From the NCBI GenBank assembly GCA_001662425.1, contig BDDC01000125.1, positions 1 to 64,000 of the forward strand: 64,000 nucleotides of DNA, read 5' to 3'. This document shows, piece by piece, positions 59,801 to 64,000 of this stretch. The notes beneath the pieces were generated by a model that was not told the DNA's origin, did no database searches, and was given only the letters and a program-made list of their open reading frames with translations. The position numbers were made by a program, and so were the translations under genes. Each line of letters starts with the position of its first letter. Position 1 is the stretch's first letter. This stretch comes from Chlamydomonas sphaeroides. Taxonomy: Eukaryota; Chlorophyta; Chlorophyceae; Chlamydomonadales; Chlamydomonadaceae.

Positions 59801-62800
59801 ATGCATGTGACGCCTGGTGCCCATCTATCTGTCGGACCTGCAGGCAGTGTGGGTGGCCGGTAAGAGGGTCGCGCGTGCTGGCAGCCACGCACCTTGCGTG
59901 ATCTCAGCGCCTGAACACAATCACAAGCCCATCCGCCAGTGCTAGATTGATCACGCTTCTTAACAGCTGCTCGTGCCCTCTCCCAACATCGCAGCTCGTA
60001 CGCCTACTTCTCGCAGGCCCGCTCGTGGGGCCGTGCTCGTGAGACGTGCCGTACGCTGAACCAGGGCGAACTAGCCACATTCAAGTGCGTACTGGGGCGC
60101 CACGCCTGCTGAAATTGATGCTTCGACCATGTGCCTGCACGTGTGCTGTAGCACTGATCTAAGCACTGGGCACAGCGCTACATGTGATGTGCCGCCTCCA
60201 TTGCCGCCACGCAGCCCTGCAACGACTGAATGGACTACCGTGTCGACGTTTCTGAAAAACAACTTCTGGGAGAAGTGCGTCGCTAAGCGCACGATCACTG
60301 ATTGTACAGCCCGGACAAAGCTAGATAGCCTGCACGTGCTTTAGGGCTCTGTCCTGAGGCAAGCACACTGAAGCAAGGATATCACATATTCATTATCCAA
60401 GCTGCTGCCTACGCCTGCCACGCGTGAGGCTGGCAACGGCGCTGCGTAAGCGCATCACCCAAGGTGTCCTGCTGCCATATGTATGTGCCCTGGTGGTGAT
60501 GGACGTGGGGACCCTGTCCCACACACAGCCTACCCTCCTTAACTGAACGACGCGGGCTCTGCGCGTCCCGTAATAACCATTCCTATTTCTATTGTCTGCC
60601 CTGCTGCTACAACACCTACCGAGCAGGACTGTTCTTGGCGGCACTGCCACCACGGACCTCAACTCGTACGTCGACGAGATCCACATCGGCATCACAGATC
60701 TTTTTGGCGGCTGGTTCGCCAATGTGGATGCGCTGGGCACCAACCTGGAGGGCAGCTCCAACTGGTTGCCCGGCACGGTCTTCGGCGCACTGTACATCGG
60801 TGCGTACCGGGCTGCAGACGGAATGCAGGGGCGTGTTGCCGGCTATAACTGCGTGCTGGGCTGCTATCGGATGAGGAATATTGCTAGATCTTGCCGCGTG
60901 CGTCGTGTGCTGCAGGCTAGCATAGCCGGCTCCGGCCGTCATGCCGCATCACACGCAGCGCACACCTCTACGCACACACACGCTCGGACCAAAGCTGCGC
61001 ATGCCCCCATGCTTTCCACGGCCGCAGACTGCGCCGCGATCCGGCTTGCCACTAGCAGCACTGCGTACGGCTCCACGGTGACGTCCTTCTGGGTCGCCGG
61101 GAACTGCGGGACACCTCGGCAATTCCTGTGCGAATGTGAGTGACGGAGACGCAGTGCTTTCGCACGCGCAGGCCCCGTATTTGATTTGCAAAATGAGGGC
61201 CTGCCACCTTGCTGGCCAACCTTGGCCGCCGCACAGCCGACCCTCACCATGCCGTTGCCGCATCCCCACTGCAGACACACCTATCGCGCCGGCACCTGCG
61301 CCGGCGCCAGCGCCGATCCCTGTGGCCACGCTGTAAGGCAACCTGCCTGGAATGGGCGCCACGCAGTCGATCGCCAGCTGGCTCGCTCGTTATCTTGTGA
61401 TTGGTCGCGTTTGGCGCTTGCGCTTGCCTCACCCAGCCTCTCGTGCCCGCCCGCTTACCCGTCAGATACGACCTGCGCAAAGCTGTGGCCGGCCAGATTG
61501 CGCGCGGCGCCTTCACCTACACCCTCATCACCGACCCCGACCTGAGGGCAAACTGGACGCAGGCAAGGGTGCAGAGGCAGCGGATGGAAGAGAGTGCTCA
61601 TGCCCTAGCTCAGCAGCCGCCTGAGCCTGGCTGCTAAGTGCGCTATATGTAGCTGTTGGACAAGGCGGACACGCACACCTCCCTGAAGATTGCTCTCTCG
61701 CCTCTATGTCCCACACCGCAGGCCCAGATAATGTGCCAGCTCATGCCGGGCGCACCCGGCACCTTGGCCACCATCTTCAACGCCGAGGACTTCAACTGGT
61801 TTGGCCGCATGGCCGCACAGGCGGAGGAGACGCCGCCCAACCTTTGGCTGGCGTTTGGAGACTTCCTGTCGCCAGGTGTGCGGACGTTCCTGCAGTCGGC
61901 ATGCTATGCATCACCACTACTGCGAGGGCTGCGCGTCTGACGCGAGCGACCACCGAGCGACATCTATCACGTCCATGCATGCTACGCGATTGTGTCAACG
62001 CCATCGCATGTCCTTGTCCCCTCAGACGCGCCGTACTGGACCATCAGCAACCTCGAGGGCGGCCGCTACAAGACCTCCTGGATGGATTCGCCGGACTTCG
62101 TTGGGCGCGAGCCCGCTGCGTGCGGCTACCTGGACACGACCGAGCTGGCCATCCGCCGAGCGCCGTGCAGCAGGCGCATGGCCGTGCTGTGCATGTCGCC
62201 GAGTGAGCTGATGAACAACACACCGCATGTGCAACTAACTACAGCGCCAGCTAGCGCAAGAGCCGCTATGTTACTTTCATAGCATGCTCGGCATGTCCTA
62301 CGTCCTATATGCATATCTCCCAGCCAGTGACATTGATGGACTGCATAGCATGCACGCACATAAAGAATAAAGATTTGATTTGTGTTTTTATGACAACACA
62401 ATACAACATATTGTTGTAAATCTCTCCAATAGAAATAAAAAGTTTACTTGCTAATGTACCAGTGCCTGCAAGTCCATAATTGTACTTGGTGTAGTTTGGA
62501 AATTGTGTTGTGCGCATGTATTCATCTATACAATTCAAGGTGCTAAATTGTAGCCACATTGCATTATCATAGTCTTCACTCATGACAAGGTTGATATCTT
62601 GAGCATCAAAAACATGAGGTACGTATATATGTACCAGAAGCGTGTTCTAAGTTCAGATACAACCTGTTCAAATTAGCCAAGGTTTTGACGATATATCAAA
62701 TCATTACGTGTGTTAAATACTATTGTTGTTAGCTGCTAATAATTAACAAACAAAAGATACCAAAAATGCAATGCACGCAGTACGTGCGTATGCGTGTCAC

Positions 62801-64000
62801 GGCTGGGAGGTCAGCCATTAACCCGTGTGTGCCTGCCCCACGCTTTCCTGCCGCTATCCACATACAGCCTCGTCAGTGGCTCCGCAGCATGTGGAGGTGG
62901 CCGAGGTGTCGGGAGACGGCCTGCCCGACCTCATGGTGGGGGTGGGGCGGTGCCTCCGCGGTGGCTGCATGCTATGGAAGGCCGTGCAGGCCTCCGTAGC
63001 ATGCCCAGGCTCCTGCATGCAGGCCGAAGCATGGCGTGACGTCAATTGTGGCAGTCATCGAACCGCTCGTACGGCTGCAAACCCCCGCTACCCATACTGC
63101 AGGTGGCTAGCAACTGCCCCTGGGACAACGGCGCCTCGCTGATCGGCTTCCAGCAGCCACCGCCCACGTCGCTTGCTGTGGACGCAGACAGGCTTATTTT
63201 GCCGTCAATCAGCGCACGCACATGCGGCGATGGCATCCCTATCTGGTCGCGCGAGGGTAGGGCGTGGGGCTTCTCAGTTCCGTCGAGTATCTGCTGAAGA
63301 CCTGTGTGGGGGGTTAAGCGCTTGGCTGCCAAAGTTGCTGGCGATCCCTGCCTTGCTTGCTTGATGAGCCGCTCCACCGCCGCGGCCCTTGCTCTGCTGA
63401 CACTACCTTGATTTGCCCCGCTGCCGTGCTTCACAGAGTGCGACGAAGGAGGCCAAGGTCAGTTACATTGGGGTACAATCACGTAGGGACAGCTGGACTC
63501 GAACGATGCCAAGCCTATGGGCCCGCCGGCCGCGTACTCTGTGCAGCCAAAAGCTCCGCCGACACCGACGCGCTCCTTGCCCCACGCCCTCAGGCAACAC
63601 CGCCTGCTCACCGGGCTGCCGCATCTACCGCGACCGCTTCGTCGTTCGTCCCTCTGCCAACGAGGTCTTTATCACCTTCGGCGGCCGTGGCACGGTTCTG
63701 GAGCGCTTTGGTGTCAACTACAACATGTACGGCCAGGTACGTAATATAGATGTAGGCACGCACACCAGCAAGTGTCGGCCTTGCTTGCCTGCCTTGCCCG
63801 CACGTGCTCAATGCGGCATTCGGCTGTCGCTCATGGGCATAGCGACAGTTGTCGGCCGCCTGCGCTTGCAGAGATTCATGTGTGCTTCGAGGCCATTCTT
63901 TACGGGAGTTTGGTCCTCGAGCCCCGGCCCTAGATAGGGATCTTGACCAAACGGTTGCTTGCGGACCCCTGCGTGATGCTTACGCCTTCCCATGCTTGCT
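17721..64000 (+). CDS. Giant secreted mosaic protein: SRCR, FG-GAP, GH18-like, multi-CTLD, PAN/WSC-like, VOMI-like (3' end outside window)
   Basis: One gene fills the rest of the window. I chained 142 exons by splice sites, intron phase and domain motifs; their summed length (17,367 bases) gives 5,789 codons with no frame break, and the last exon seen (63594-63736) ends at a GT donor. The start is the ATG at 17721, which opens a classic signal peptide. No second start with a signal peptide and no stop with a poly(A) signal was found between modules. A possible break at 36.2 kb is bridged by a 29-nt exon (36333-36361) with the right phases. The product should be extracellular or surface-bound; glycan/protein binding is inferred from SRCR and CTLD families. 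Individual modules and exons are listed as separate entries. Some small exon boundaries are uncertain. The alternative, two or more genes, is less likely because reading phase is continuous. Confidence 0.75.
17942..19278 (+). other. SRCR domain 1 (giant gene)
   Basis: Exons 17942-17988, 18075-18127, 18262-18323, 18463-18551, 18793-18843 and 19185-19278. SRCR hallmarks are a PLEGRVDV start, DGFDDKDATVVCRSL (family DGFDDNDARVVCRQL), MILTNLQCK (family ILLDDVQC) and a C-terminal GVKCYE. Five or six cysteines fall at SRCR positions. SRCR domains mediate protein or glycan recognition in secreted and surface proteins. Confidence 0.8.
19667..21478 (+). other. SRCR domain 2 (giant gene)
   Basis: Exons 19667-19728, 19875-19937, 20603-20636, 21042-21120 and the first two thirds of 21378-21523. 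Motifs are VVCRQLGLPSS, TAMDDVRCDGSETSIAQCD and VYVACRE. The first cysteine expected in the WGTVCD position is replaced (WAVVGS), so one disulfide may be missing. Confidence 0.85.
20869..20930 (+). repeat. Dispersed intronic hairpin repeat, copy 1
   Basis: The 60-bp segment beginning acctccttagatcacgg contains a perfect 8-bp hairpin, ACGGCGAG (20882-20889) with CTCGCCGT (20895-20902), then a T-rich tail. It matches copy 2 at 28545-28602 in another intron of the same gene. Confidence 0.75.
21479..22957 (+). other. SRCR domain 3 (giant gene)
   Basis: The end of exon 21378-21523 plus exons 21945-22038, 22586-22690 and 22844-22957. Motifs are SARLTDGAHPSEGRL, EVYLNGRWVTVCG, YAVCRQIGF, LAVAGLTQLRSCPFDATS and VYVKCYA. 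The domain ends in a Pro-rich linker. Acceptor 22585 (ccaag) is used because the upstream AG would give a stop. Confidence 0.82.
23104..25636 (+). other. FG-GAP/VCBS-type calcium-loop region (giant gene)
   Basis: Exons 23104-23209, 23368-23565, 23756-23865, 24297-24333, 24570-24639, 24995-25046 and 25142-25636. DxDxDG-like loops recur: DATGDGRDDLV, DVTGDRAADMVFF, DTDGDGTTWFEL, DVNANGLADAVLVYL and DVDLDGRDDLMVF. This matches integrin-alpha-like FG-GAP/VCBS beta-propeller repeats, which bind calcium and ligands at cell surfaces. The spacing suggests most of a propeller, though blade number is not settled. Confidence 0.75.
26011..28253 (+). other. GH18 chitinase-like domain, catalytic motif lost (giant gene)
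   Basis: Exons 26011-26217, 26390-26582, 26725-26874, 27020-27130, 27215-27308, 27813-27988 and 28114-28253. GH18 features: RVVAYFSNRRPDRSG (first strand), ATHVIFAHAV, NPAIKVLASIGGEGGDSEF (SxGG motif), FVKTYQLDGVELSWPS, GPGSPGPCMGV and YDDPLTAASK with CLGGVGLWDIDSDSFGELM near the end. The catalytic DGxDxDxE is replaced by DGVELSWP (26541-26564): the proton-donor Glu is Pro. The fold is therefore probably kept as a chitinase-like lectin without hydrolysis. Length, about 350 residues, is normal. Confidence 0.8.
28470..29742 (+). other. C-type lectin-like domain A (giant gene)
   Basis: Exons 28470-28483 (14 nt), 28719-28798, 28980-29131, 29240-29362, 29450-29564 and 29721-29742 (22 nt). CTLD pattern: KTWVDARSHCHAMGGDLAAI (WxxAxxxC), VMVWLGGSD, FLWVNTSSDLTYTAWASGQP, EDCLA, QWWDLGCSQALPFVCQ. 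The long-form disulfide cysteines are all present. The glycan-binding EPN/QPD-type site is represented by QPD, usually galactose-type in animal CTLDs; specificity here is unknown. Confidence 0.88.
28545..28602 (+). repeat. Dispersed intronic hairpin repeat, copy 2
   Basis: acctcctagatcacggccgg continues with gtcaagcccgctgtacc and a T-rich tail. About 80% identical to 20869-20930; the hairpin is weaker here. Confidence 0.75.
29894..30930 (+). other. C-type lectin-like domain B with internal proline-rich insert
   Basis: Exons 29894-30042, 30170-30283, 30371-30493 and the first part of 30623-31104. Core motifs: MTMADAQKLCRSYGAELPSL, MWLGLRSYGEGQLFWSDGT, WEPGEFGDAACAIIV and the closing strand GVYSVACHERMPVVCAT. 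Before the closing strand, about 60 residues of PPPPPPAPFPPPP-type sequence (about 30680-30860) are inserted within one uninterrupted exon. Hydroxyproline-rich stretches like this normally link domains; here it splits one. Confidence 0.8.
30931..31330 (+). other. PAN/Apple-like cysteine-rich module 1
   Basis: The end of exon 30623-31104 and exon 31239-31330. The segment has HCLSRPNGLAYAV, ECAVQCMINPRCEDCWFRW and CVFYTF, a CxxxC..C..C..F pattern like PAN/Apple or WSC folds. The donor at 31105 was preferred to one at 31101 because only it keeps phase. Confidence 0.55.
31651..32650 (+). other. Cysteine-containing module of unknown family with CPxG segment
   Basis: Exons 31651-32108 and 32273-32765 (first part). 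I do not recognise the first 150 residues (several Cys, Gly/Ala-rich). The second exon has YRCPDGMTATGLQGLTLPA and YVATLRLVC, a C-P-x-G...G-L...L-x-L-x-C pattern like the CPxG modules further on. A short PPPPPSPPPRPPPFPPP run follows. Confidence 0.5.
32651..34243 (+). other. WSC/PAN-like module 2 and hydroxyproline-rich hinge
   Basis: The end of exon 32273-32765, then 33027-33498, 33701-33841 and 34086-34243. The Cys module reads FNNARYNNGGTLLG, SPSWTATNST, HCCAVCSNLN and TECYCYTN, like a WSC or PAN fold. It runs into about 150 residues of SPPPKPPSPPP, PRPPSPRPPKPSPP and PPPSPPPSPLPPSPP units over three exons. These units are typical of volvocine extracellular-matrix HRGPs and pherophorin rods, where proline is hydroxylated and arabinosylated. 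Confidence 0.75.
36362..37030. other. Intron with palindromic tandem repeats (giant gene)
   Basis: This intron separates the 29-nt exon 36333-36361 from exon 37031-37239. It is AT-richer than the flanks and carries the 54-bp repeats listed separately; phases on both sides agree (1 and 1). Confidence 0.6.
36445..36640 (+). repeat. 54-bp palindromic tandem repeats
   Basis: Units start with aggccgcagattacgg at 36532 and 36586 (period 54), each followed by tttgca..cccgtaaa/tccgtaaa and gggatgca. An earlier partial unit covers about 36476-36524, and the motif appears inverted at about 36450 (ccgtaatctgcggcct). Within a unit, ttacggatgtttgc faces an inverse catccgtaa-type sequence. It may be a satellite or MITE remnant. 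Confidence 0.8.
38364..39549 (+). other. C-type lectin-like domain C
   Basis: Exons 38364-38416, 38522-38564, 38692-38782, 38918-39018, 39092-39178, 39312-39321 (10 nt) and 39459-39549. Motifs: DWGQARSFCRAQGGNLMPF, LGLWIGAYRS, NWGYVDGTPLGDFLPPWAEG with EPND, DCAEMVV, DRACTGLVRRPLCK. The 10-nt microexon supplies the final CTLD cysteine and fits phase 0 to 1. EPND is an EPN-type glycan-site motif, mannose-type in animals. Confidence 0.82.
39755..40055 (+). other. Half C-type lectin-like domain D
   Basis: One 301-nt exon encodes VPLTWDEALAFCSRRGGSL, FEDIDDIRRFS and VWTGLRNR, the N-terminal half of a CTLD, then about 35 residues leading into the next CTLD. The EPN-to-final-Cys half is missing, so this copy is truncated, or it has extra exons I did not find. 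Confidence 0.6.
40188..41250 (+). other. C-type lectin-like domain E
   Basis: Exons 40188-40237, 40488-40677, 40798-40959 and the start of 41221-41414. Motifs: ARGWCQANGGDLAAFET, LSAWIGLSRED, PWMWPSGTVFTG, VALTQRCVYNE and SFGFICERD. Acceptor 40797 (gcaag) was chosen because the later cag would break the frame. Confidence 0.72.
41251..42146 (+). other. C-type lectin-like domain F
   Basis: The end of exon 41221-41414, then 41572-41639, 41773-41939 and 42096-42146. Motifs: GVSWKVAADRCAGLGATLAY, FVHIGLRRNAGGAFQWVNGR, VWAANQPNGTATRPEDCAAL and CDAPLGAYLCM. All long-form CTLD landmarks are present; the glycan-site position reads QPN. Confidence 0.85.
42300..43662 (+). other. CTLD C-terminal half G interrupted by a PAN/WSC-like module
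   Basis: Exons 42300-42372, 42567-42605, 42950-43107, 43242-43323 and 43510-43662. A CTLD segment (WGYSDGTPVVWDQQPGDPAQ) is followed by a Cys-rich module (CNAFSSTRYTAFGNAEFY, SACCATCAATANCVYWNHD, TCSLHSLFGGNGY). It resumes with SDCVAMEQASS and LRCGFRLPVACR, the usual CTLD end. The N-terminal half is not seen. Either a Cys module has been inserted in a CTLD, or two broken CTLDs flank it. Confidence 0.55.
43836..45282 (+). other. C-type lectin-like domain H
   Basis: Exons 43836-43936, 44092-44158, 44268-44423, 44754-44869, 45056-45138 and 45260-45282 (23 nt). Motifs: FMDAPAAQEMCAVLGGTLLE, YHIGLSDRGTESTWQWNSG, AWMTGEPTNDASQ, DEDCAVARQ, WSSEPCRFRVSRPLCQR. A complete CTLD with an EPT-type site. 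Confidence 0.85.
45392..46990 (+). other. C-type lectin-like domain I, C-terminal end replaced by VOMI-like block
   Basis: Exons 45392-45476, 46357-46401, 46508-46633 and the start of 46877-47158. Motifs: FTRILSDWPAAEQLCQAQGG, NLAWFDNAGQFEEV, IMLGTWFGLNDRFTENDFRW. The TT+G junction at 46401/46508 restores the CTLD WxxAxxxC pattern. No EPN-like motif or closing cysteines follow; the exon goes straight into the VOMI-like block. Confidence 0.7.
45477..46356. other. Large repeat-bearing intron (giant gene)
   Basis: An 880-bp intron, AT-richer than the flanks. A motif gagtatcaatatgtaattga (45701) recurs as gagtgtcaatgtgtaattga (45931). The element cgtacatccgggccctgact with ctttggtta (45723) recurs diverged at 45817. 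A third short repeat, tgtggcttcat-gaagaa, is near 46090-46130. It is probably a decayed transposable element; I see no coding capacity. Confidence 0.6.
46991..49429 (+). other. VOMI (vitelline membrane outer layer protein I)-like domain, three repeats
   Basis: The end of exon 46877-47158, then 47348-47418, 47553-47621, 47803-47852, 48179-48300, 48536-48612, 48973-49029 and 49375-49429. Repeat 1: YWYPWSDCPPGSFVRGIQAR then LVGLRMQC. Repeat 2: YGTWRYC then VEVQAVYSR and MTSIRLIC. Repeat 3: CDPGYYLCGFSVRAL then DNTGINSLNLRCCK. The W-x-x-W-x-x-C-P-x-G start, the G-x-x-x-[RK] strand and the closing L-N-x-[LV]-[RL]-x-C-C agree with VMO-I, whose beta-prism has three such repeats. Function in algae is unknown; animal VMO-I binds glycans or matrix. 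Confidence 0.6.
49592..50297 (+). other. Unassigned module with VWA-like strand motif
   Basis: Exons 49592-49625, 49818-50006 and 50161-50297. Contains NFALCRRTVADSASQ, DVVIVLTDGVLDRG and FACRVRQLERNCP. The hydrophobic strand ending in LTDG resembles the fourth strand of von Willebrand A domains, but a MIDAS DxSxS motif is not visible, so I do not assign the family. The acceptor before 49818 (ctag) keeps phase 0. Confidence 0.45.
50478..51959 (+). other. C-type lectin-like domain J
   Basis: Exons 50478-50526, 50641-50667, 50864-50976, 51089-51123, 51281-51376, 51482-51530, 51688-51721 and the start of 51906-52052. Motifs: WALASNWCKAHSAVLAPVSD, LSVWFGASNEGSINGVNLV, QSWGSAQAF and SWGSTRCGDHLPFICRR. 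Very small exons make some boundaries uncertain, but the closing cysteines are canonical. Confidence 0.72.
51960..52830 (+). other. C-type lectin-like domain K
   Basis: The end of exon 51906-52052, then 52213-52366, 52487-52717 and the start of 52791-52877. Motifs: MTWEQARVFCSRRGSILASV, TRIWLGSKFSPGREVIGG, RTWEWLDTTPWGY and WQTVDCDRVAYPLCQR. A complete CTLD with an insert between the WIG strand and WEWLD. Confidence 0.78.
52831..53228 (+). other. CPxG (VOMI-like) module
   Basis: Exons 52791-52877 (end) and 53106-53228. It reads LYCPPGTVLTGVQGVVPPPS then LSYAGICGN, the C-P-x-G-x-x-[LV]-x-G start and closing Cys of the CPxG modules at 34.5-38.2 kb. A single repeat. Confidence 0.5.
53367..54053 (+). 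other. WSC-like cysteine-rich module 3
   Basis: Exons 53367-53536, 53680-53774 and 53908-54053. QRIDMCMDACRVASS and FVGSNCRCARALTG match the WSC layout, in which MTxExCxxxC is followed by ECYCG. A linker with several Ser/Thr precedes the next CTLD. Confidence 0.5.
54251..54902 (+). other. C-type lectin-like domain L
   Basis: Exons 54251-54348, 54442-54599 and 54709-54902. It is the cleanest CTLD of the gene: DWNGAQRLCTLHGGHLAVLE, TSIWVGLYLAQTPTYRWVDG, WDWAPSNCGTLRL, GCDNEFAFICE. The usual EPN/QPD site is APS, so classic calcium-dependent sugar binding is doubtful. Confidence 0.9.
55212..56060 (+). other. C-type lectin-like domain M and short proline linker
   Basis: Exons 55212-55336, 55503-55646 and 55793-56152. 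Motifs: TSWHDALRVCRYTDRELVWF, GVWTAMSQDASRRMAWRSKW, GFCGGLVRR and ISCDTPLAFACKT. A PPSPPPPSPPP linker follows at about 56026-56062. Confidence 0.8.
56063..58385 (+). other. C-type lectin-like domain N with hydrophobic insert exon
   Basis: Exons 55793-56152 (end), 56272-56322, 56475-56504, 56666-56732, 56836-56904, 57200-57246, 57621-57874, 58116-58145 and the start of 58354-58473. Motifs: WLSAKARCETFGGRLAEFAT, YWFGLRR, VFRYASGNTPAASALAW, EGEPNNYNGNEYCAE, then after the insert NIWNDLNCAFALPYMC. EPNN is an EPN-type glycan site. Exon 57621-57874 (84 codons) is the oddity and is listed separately. Confidence 0.75.
57621..57874 (+). other. Hydrophobic 84-codon exon inside CTLD N
   Basis: Flanked by cgccgcag and gtgggt, it is open in phase 0 to 2, exactly what is needed to join NEYCAE (57246) to RRNIWNDLNC (58116). 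It encodes an amphipathic start (EDELFRQWIRDAFGHTLGDL), a membrane-helix-like core (GVVGVALLLTILLCLPAYW) and a second amphipathic part (ALQLLIERYIDTQW). I recognise no family. If skipped, the phases would not match without another exon, so it or an unseen substit­ute is required. Confidence 0.55.
58386..59716 (+). other. C-type lectin-like domain O
   Basis: Exons 58354-58473 (end), 58695-58752, 58885-58931, 59233-59292, 59413-59547 and 59619-59716. Motifs: NLLTWAEGKAFCEANGQ, YALVSGVLATANGMPLNQGG, RGCLALRID, QDCSSLRRPLCRAD. The 59547 donor is GC (gcaggg); the nearby GT at 59554 would give the wrong phase. Confidence 0.75.
59844..61332 (+). other. C-type lectin-like domain P and Ala-Pro linker
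   Basis: Exons 59844-59859 (16 nt), 59995-60084, 60215-60274, 60627-60799, 61028-61135 and 61275-61332. Motifs: SWGRARETCRTLNQGELATF, IHIGITDLFGGWFANVDALG, DCAAIRLA and VAGNCGTPRQFLCE. The last exon is an (AP)n linker, IAPAPAPAPAPIP. Confidence 0.8.
61466..62202 (+). other. C-type lectin-like domain Q
   Basis: Exons 61466-61562, 61722-61875 and 62026-62202. Motifs: NWTQAQIMCQLMPGAPGTLA, LWLAFGDFLSPDAPYWTISN, ACGYLDTTE and APCSRRMAVLCMS. The GC donor at 61563 (gcaagg) gives the exact WxxAxxxC spacing; the GT six bases later would insert two residues there. Confidence 0.8.
62359..62770. mobile_element. AT-rich insert in an intron, 9-bp direct repeats at both ends
   Basis: About 412 bp of strongly AT-rich DNA sit between exons 62026-62202 and 62868-62935. 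The 9-mer ATGCACGCA occurs at 62350-62358 and 62771-62779, immediately outside the AT-rich block, as expected of a target-site duplication. On the minus strand an open frame (from about 62635 down to 62305) encodes sequence with AT-rich codons unlike the host genes. The element type is unknown. Confidence 0.55.
62868..63736 (+). other. FG-GAP-like loop and following partial module at window edge
   Basis: Exons 62868-62935, 63103-63256, 63437-63457 (21 nt) and 63594-63736. EVAEVSGDGLPDLMVASNC resembles an FG-GAP/VCBS calcium loop as at 23.1-25.6 kb. The rest (CPWDNGASLIGF, ECDEGGQ, CSPGCRIYRDRFVV, VFITFGGRG) I cannot assign. A GT donor at 63737 shows that the gene continues; 63737-64000 is intron. 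Confidence 0.5.

Noticed and set aside
61563..61570. GT donor at 61569 instead of the GC donor at 61563
   Set aside because: It adds Ala-Arg and breaks the CTLD WxxAxxxC spacing seen in the other copies.

Overview
The window looks like nuclear DNA of a volvocine (Chlamydomonas/Volvox-type) green alga. It is very GC-rich, with coding regions cut into many short exons by GT-AG introns plus a few GC-AG introns. It encodes a CHD1-type chromatin remodeller and has cell-wall-type PPSPPP/SPPPKPP hydroxyproline-rich segments next to SRCR and C-type lectin modules, a combination known from Chlamydomonas. Exons were assembled by hand from splice sites, reading phase and family motifs; there is no transcript evidence here.

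Layout, all genes on the + strand. (1) 35-10152: the 3' part of a CHD1-like ATP-dependent chromatin remodeller (20 exons, 1,764 residues in the window). It holds the end of the SNF2 ATPase, the SANT/SLIDE-type DNA-binding region, the C-terminal CHCT helical domain and a long His/Pro and Arg-Asp/Arg-Glu/Arg-Ser tail. (2) 10153-12536: no recognisable gene; a TATA-like element lies at 12251. (3) 12537-15385: a complete 10-exon, 349-residue SYLF-domain (Ysc84/SH3YL1-like) protein. (4) 15386-17720: no intact gene, but a decayed copy of an SRCR exon at 16985-17125. (5) 17721 to beyond 64000: one giant gene. I can chain 142 exons in an unbroken reading frame, 17,367 coding bases or 5,789 residues, and it runs off the right edge.

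The giant gene is the notable item. It starts with a signal peptide and continues with three SRCR domains, integrin-like FG-GAP/VCBS calcium loops, a chitinase-like GH18 domain whose catalytic motif is destroyed, and two C-type lectin-like domains (CTLDs), one interrupted by a proline-rich insert. Then come cysteine-rich PAN/WSC-like modules, a hydroxyproline-rich hinge, CPxG modules resembling vitelline-membrane-outer-layer-I (VOMI) repeats, and a long array of further CTLDs (about 17 in all, some halved), interrupted by a three-repeat VOMI-like block and more Cys-rich modules. Near the right edge an FG-GAP-like loop recurs. The protein is almost certainly secreted or cell-surface and built to bind glycans or proteins; a role in adhesion, recognition or the extracellular matrix is inference.

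Several introns hold inserted or repeated DNA: palindromic 54-bp repeats (36.4-36.7 kb), a moderately AT-rich repeat region (45.5-46.3 kb), a strongly AT-rich 412-bp insert with a foreign-looking antisense ORF and a 9-bp flanking repeat (62.36-62.77 kb), and a hairpin repeat shared by two introns (20.9 and 28.6 kb).
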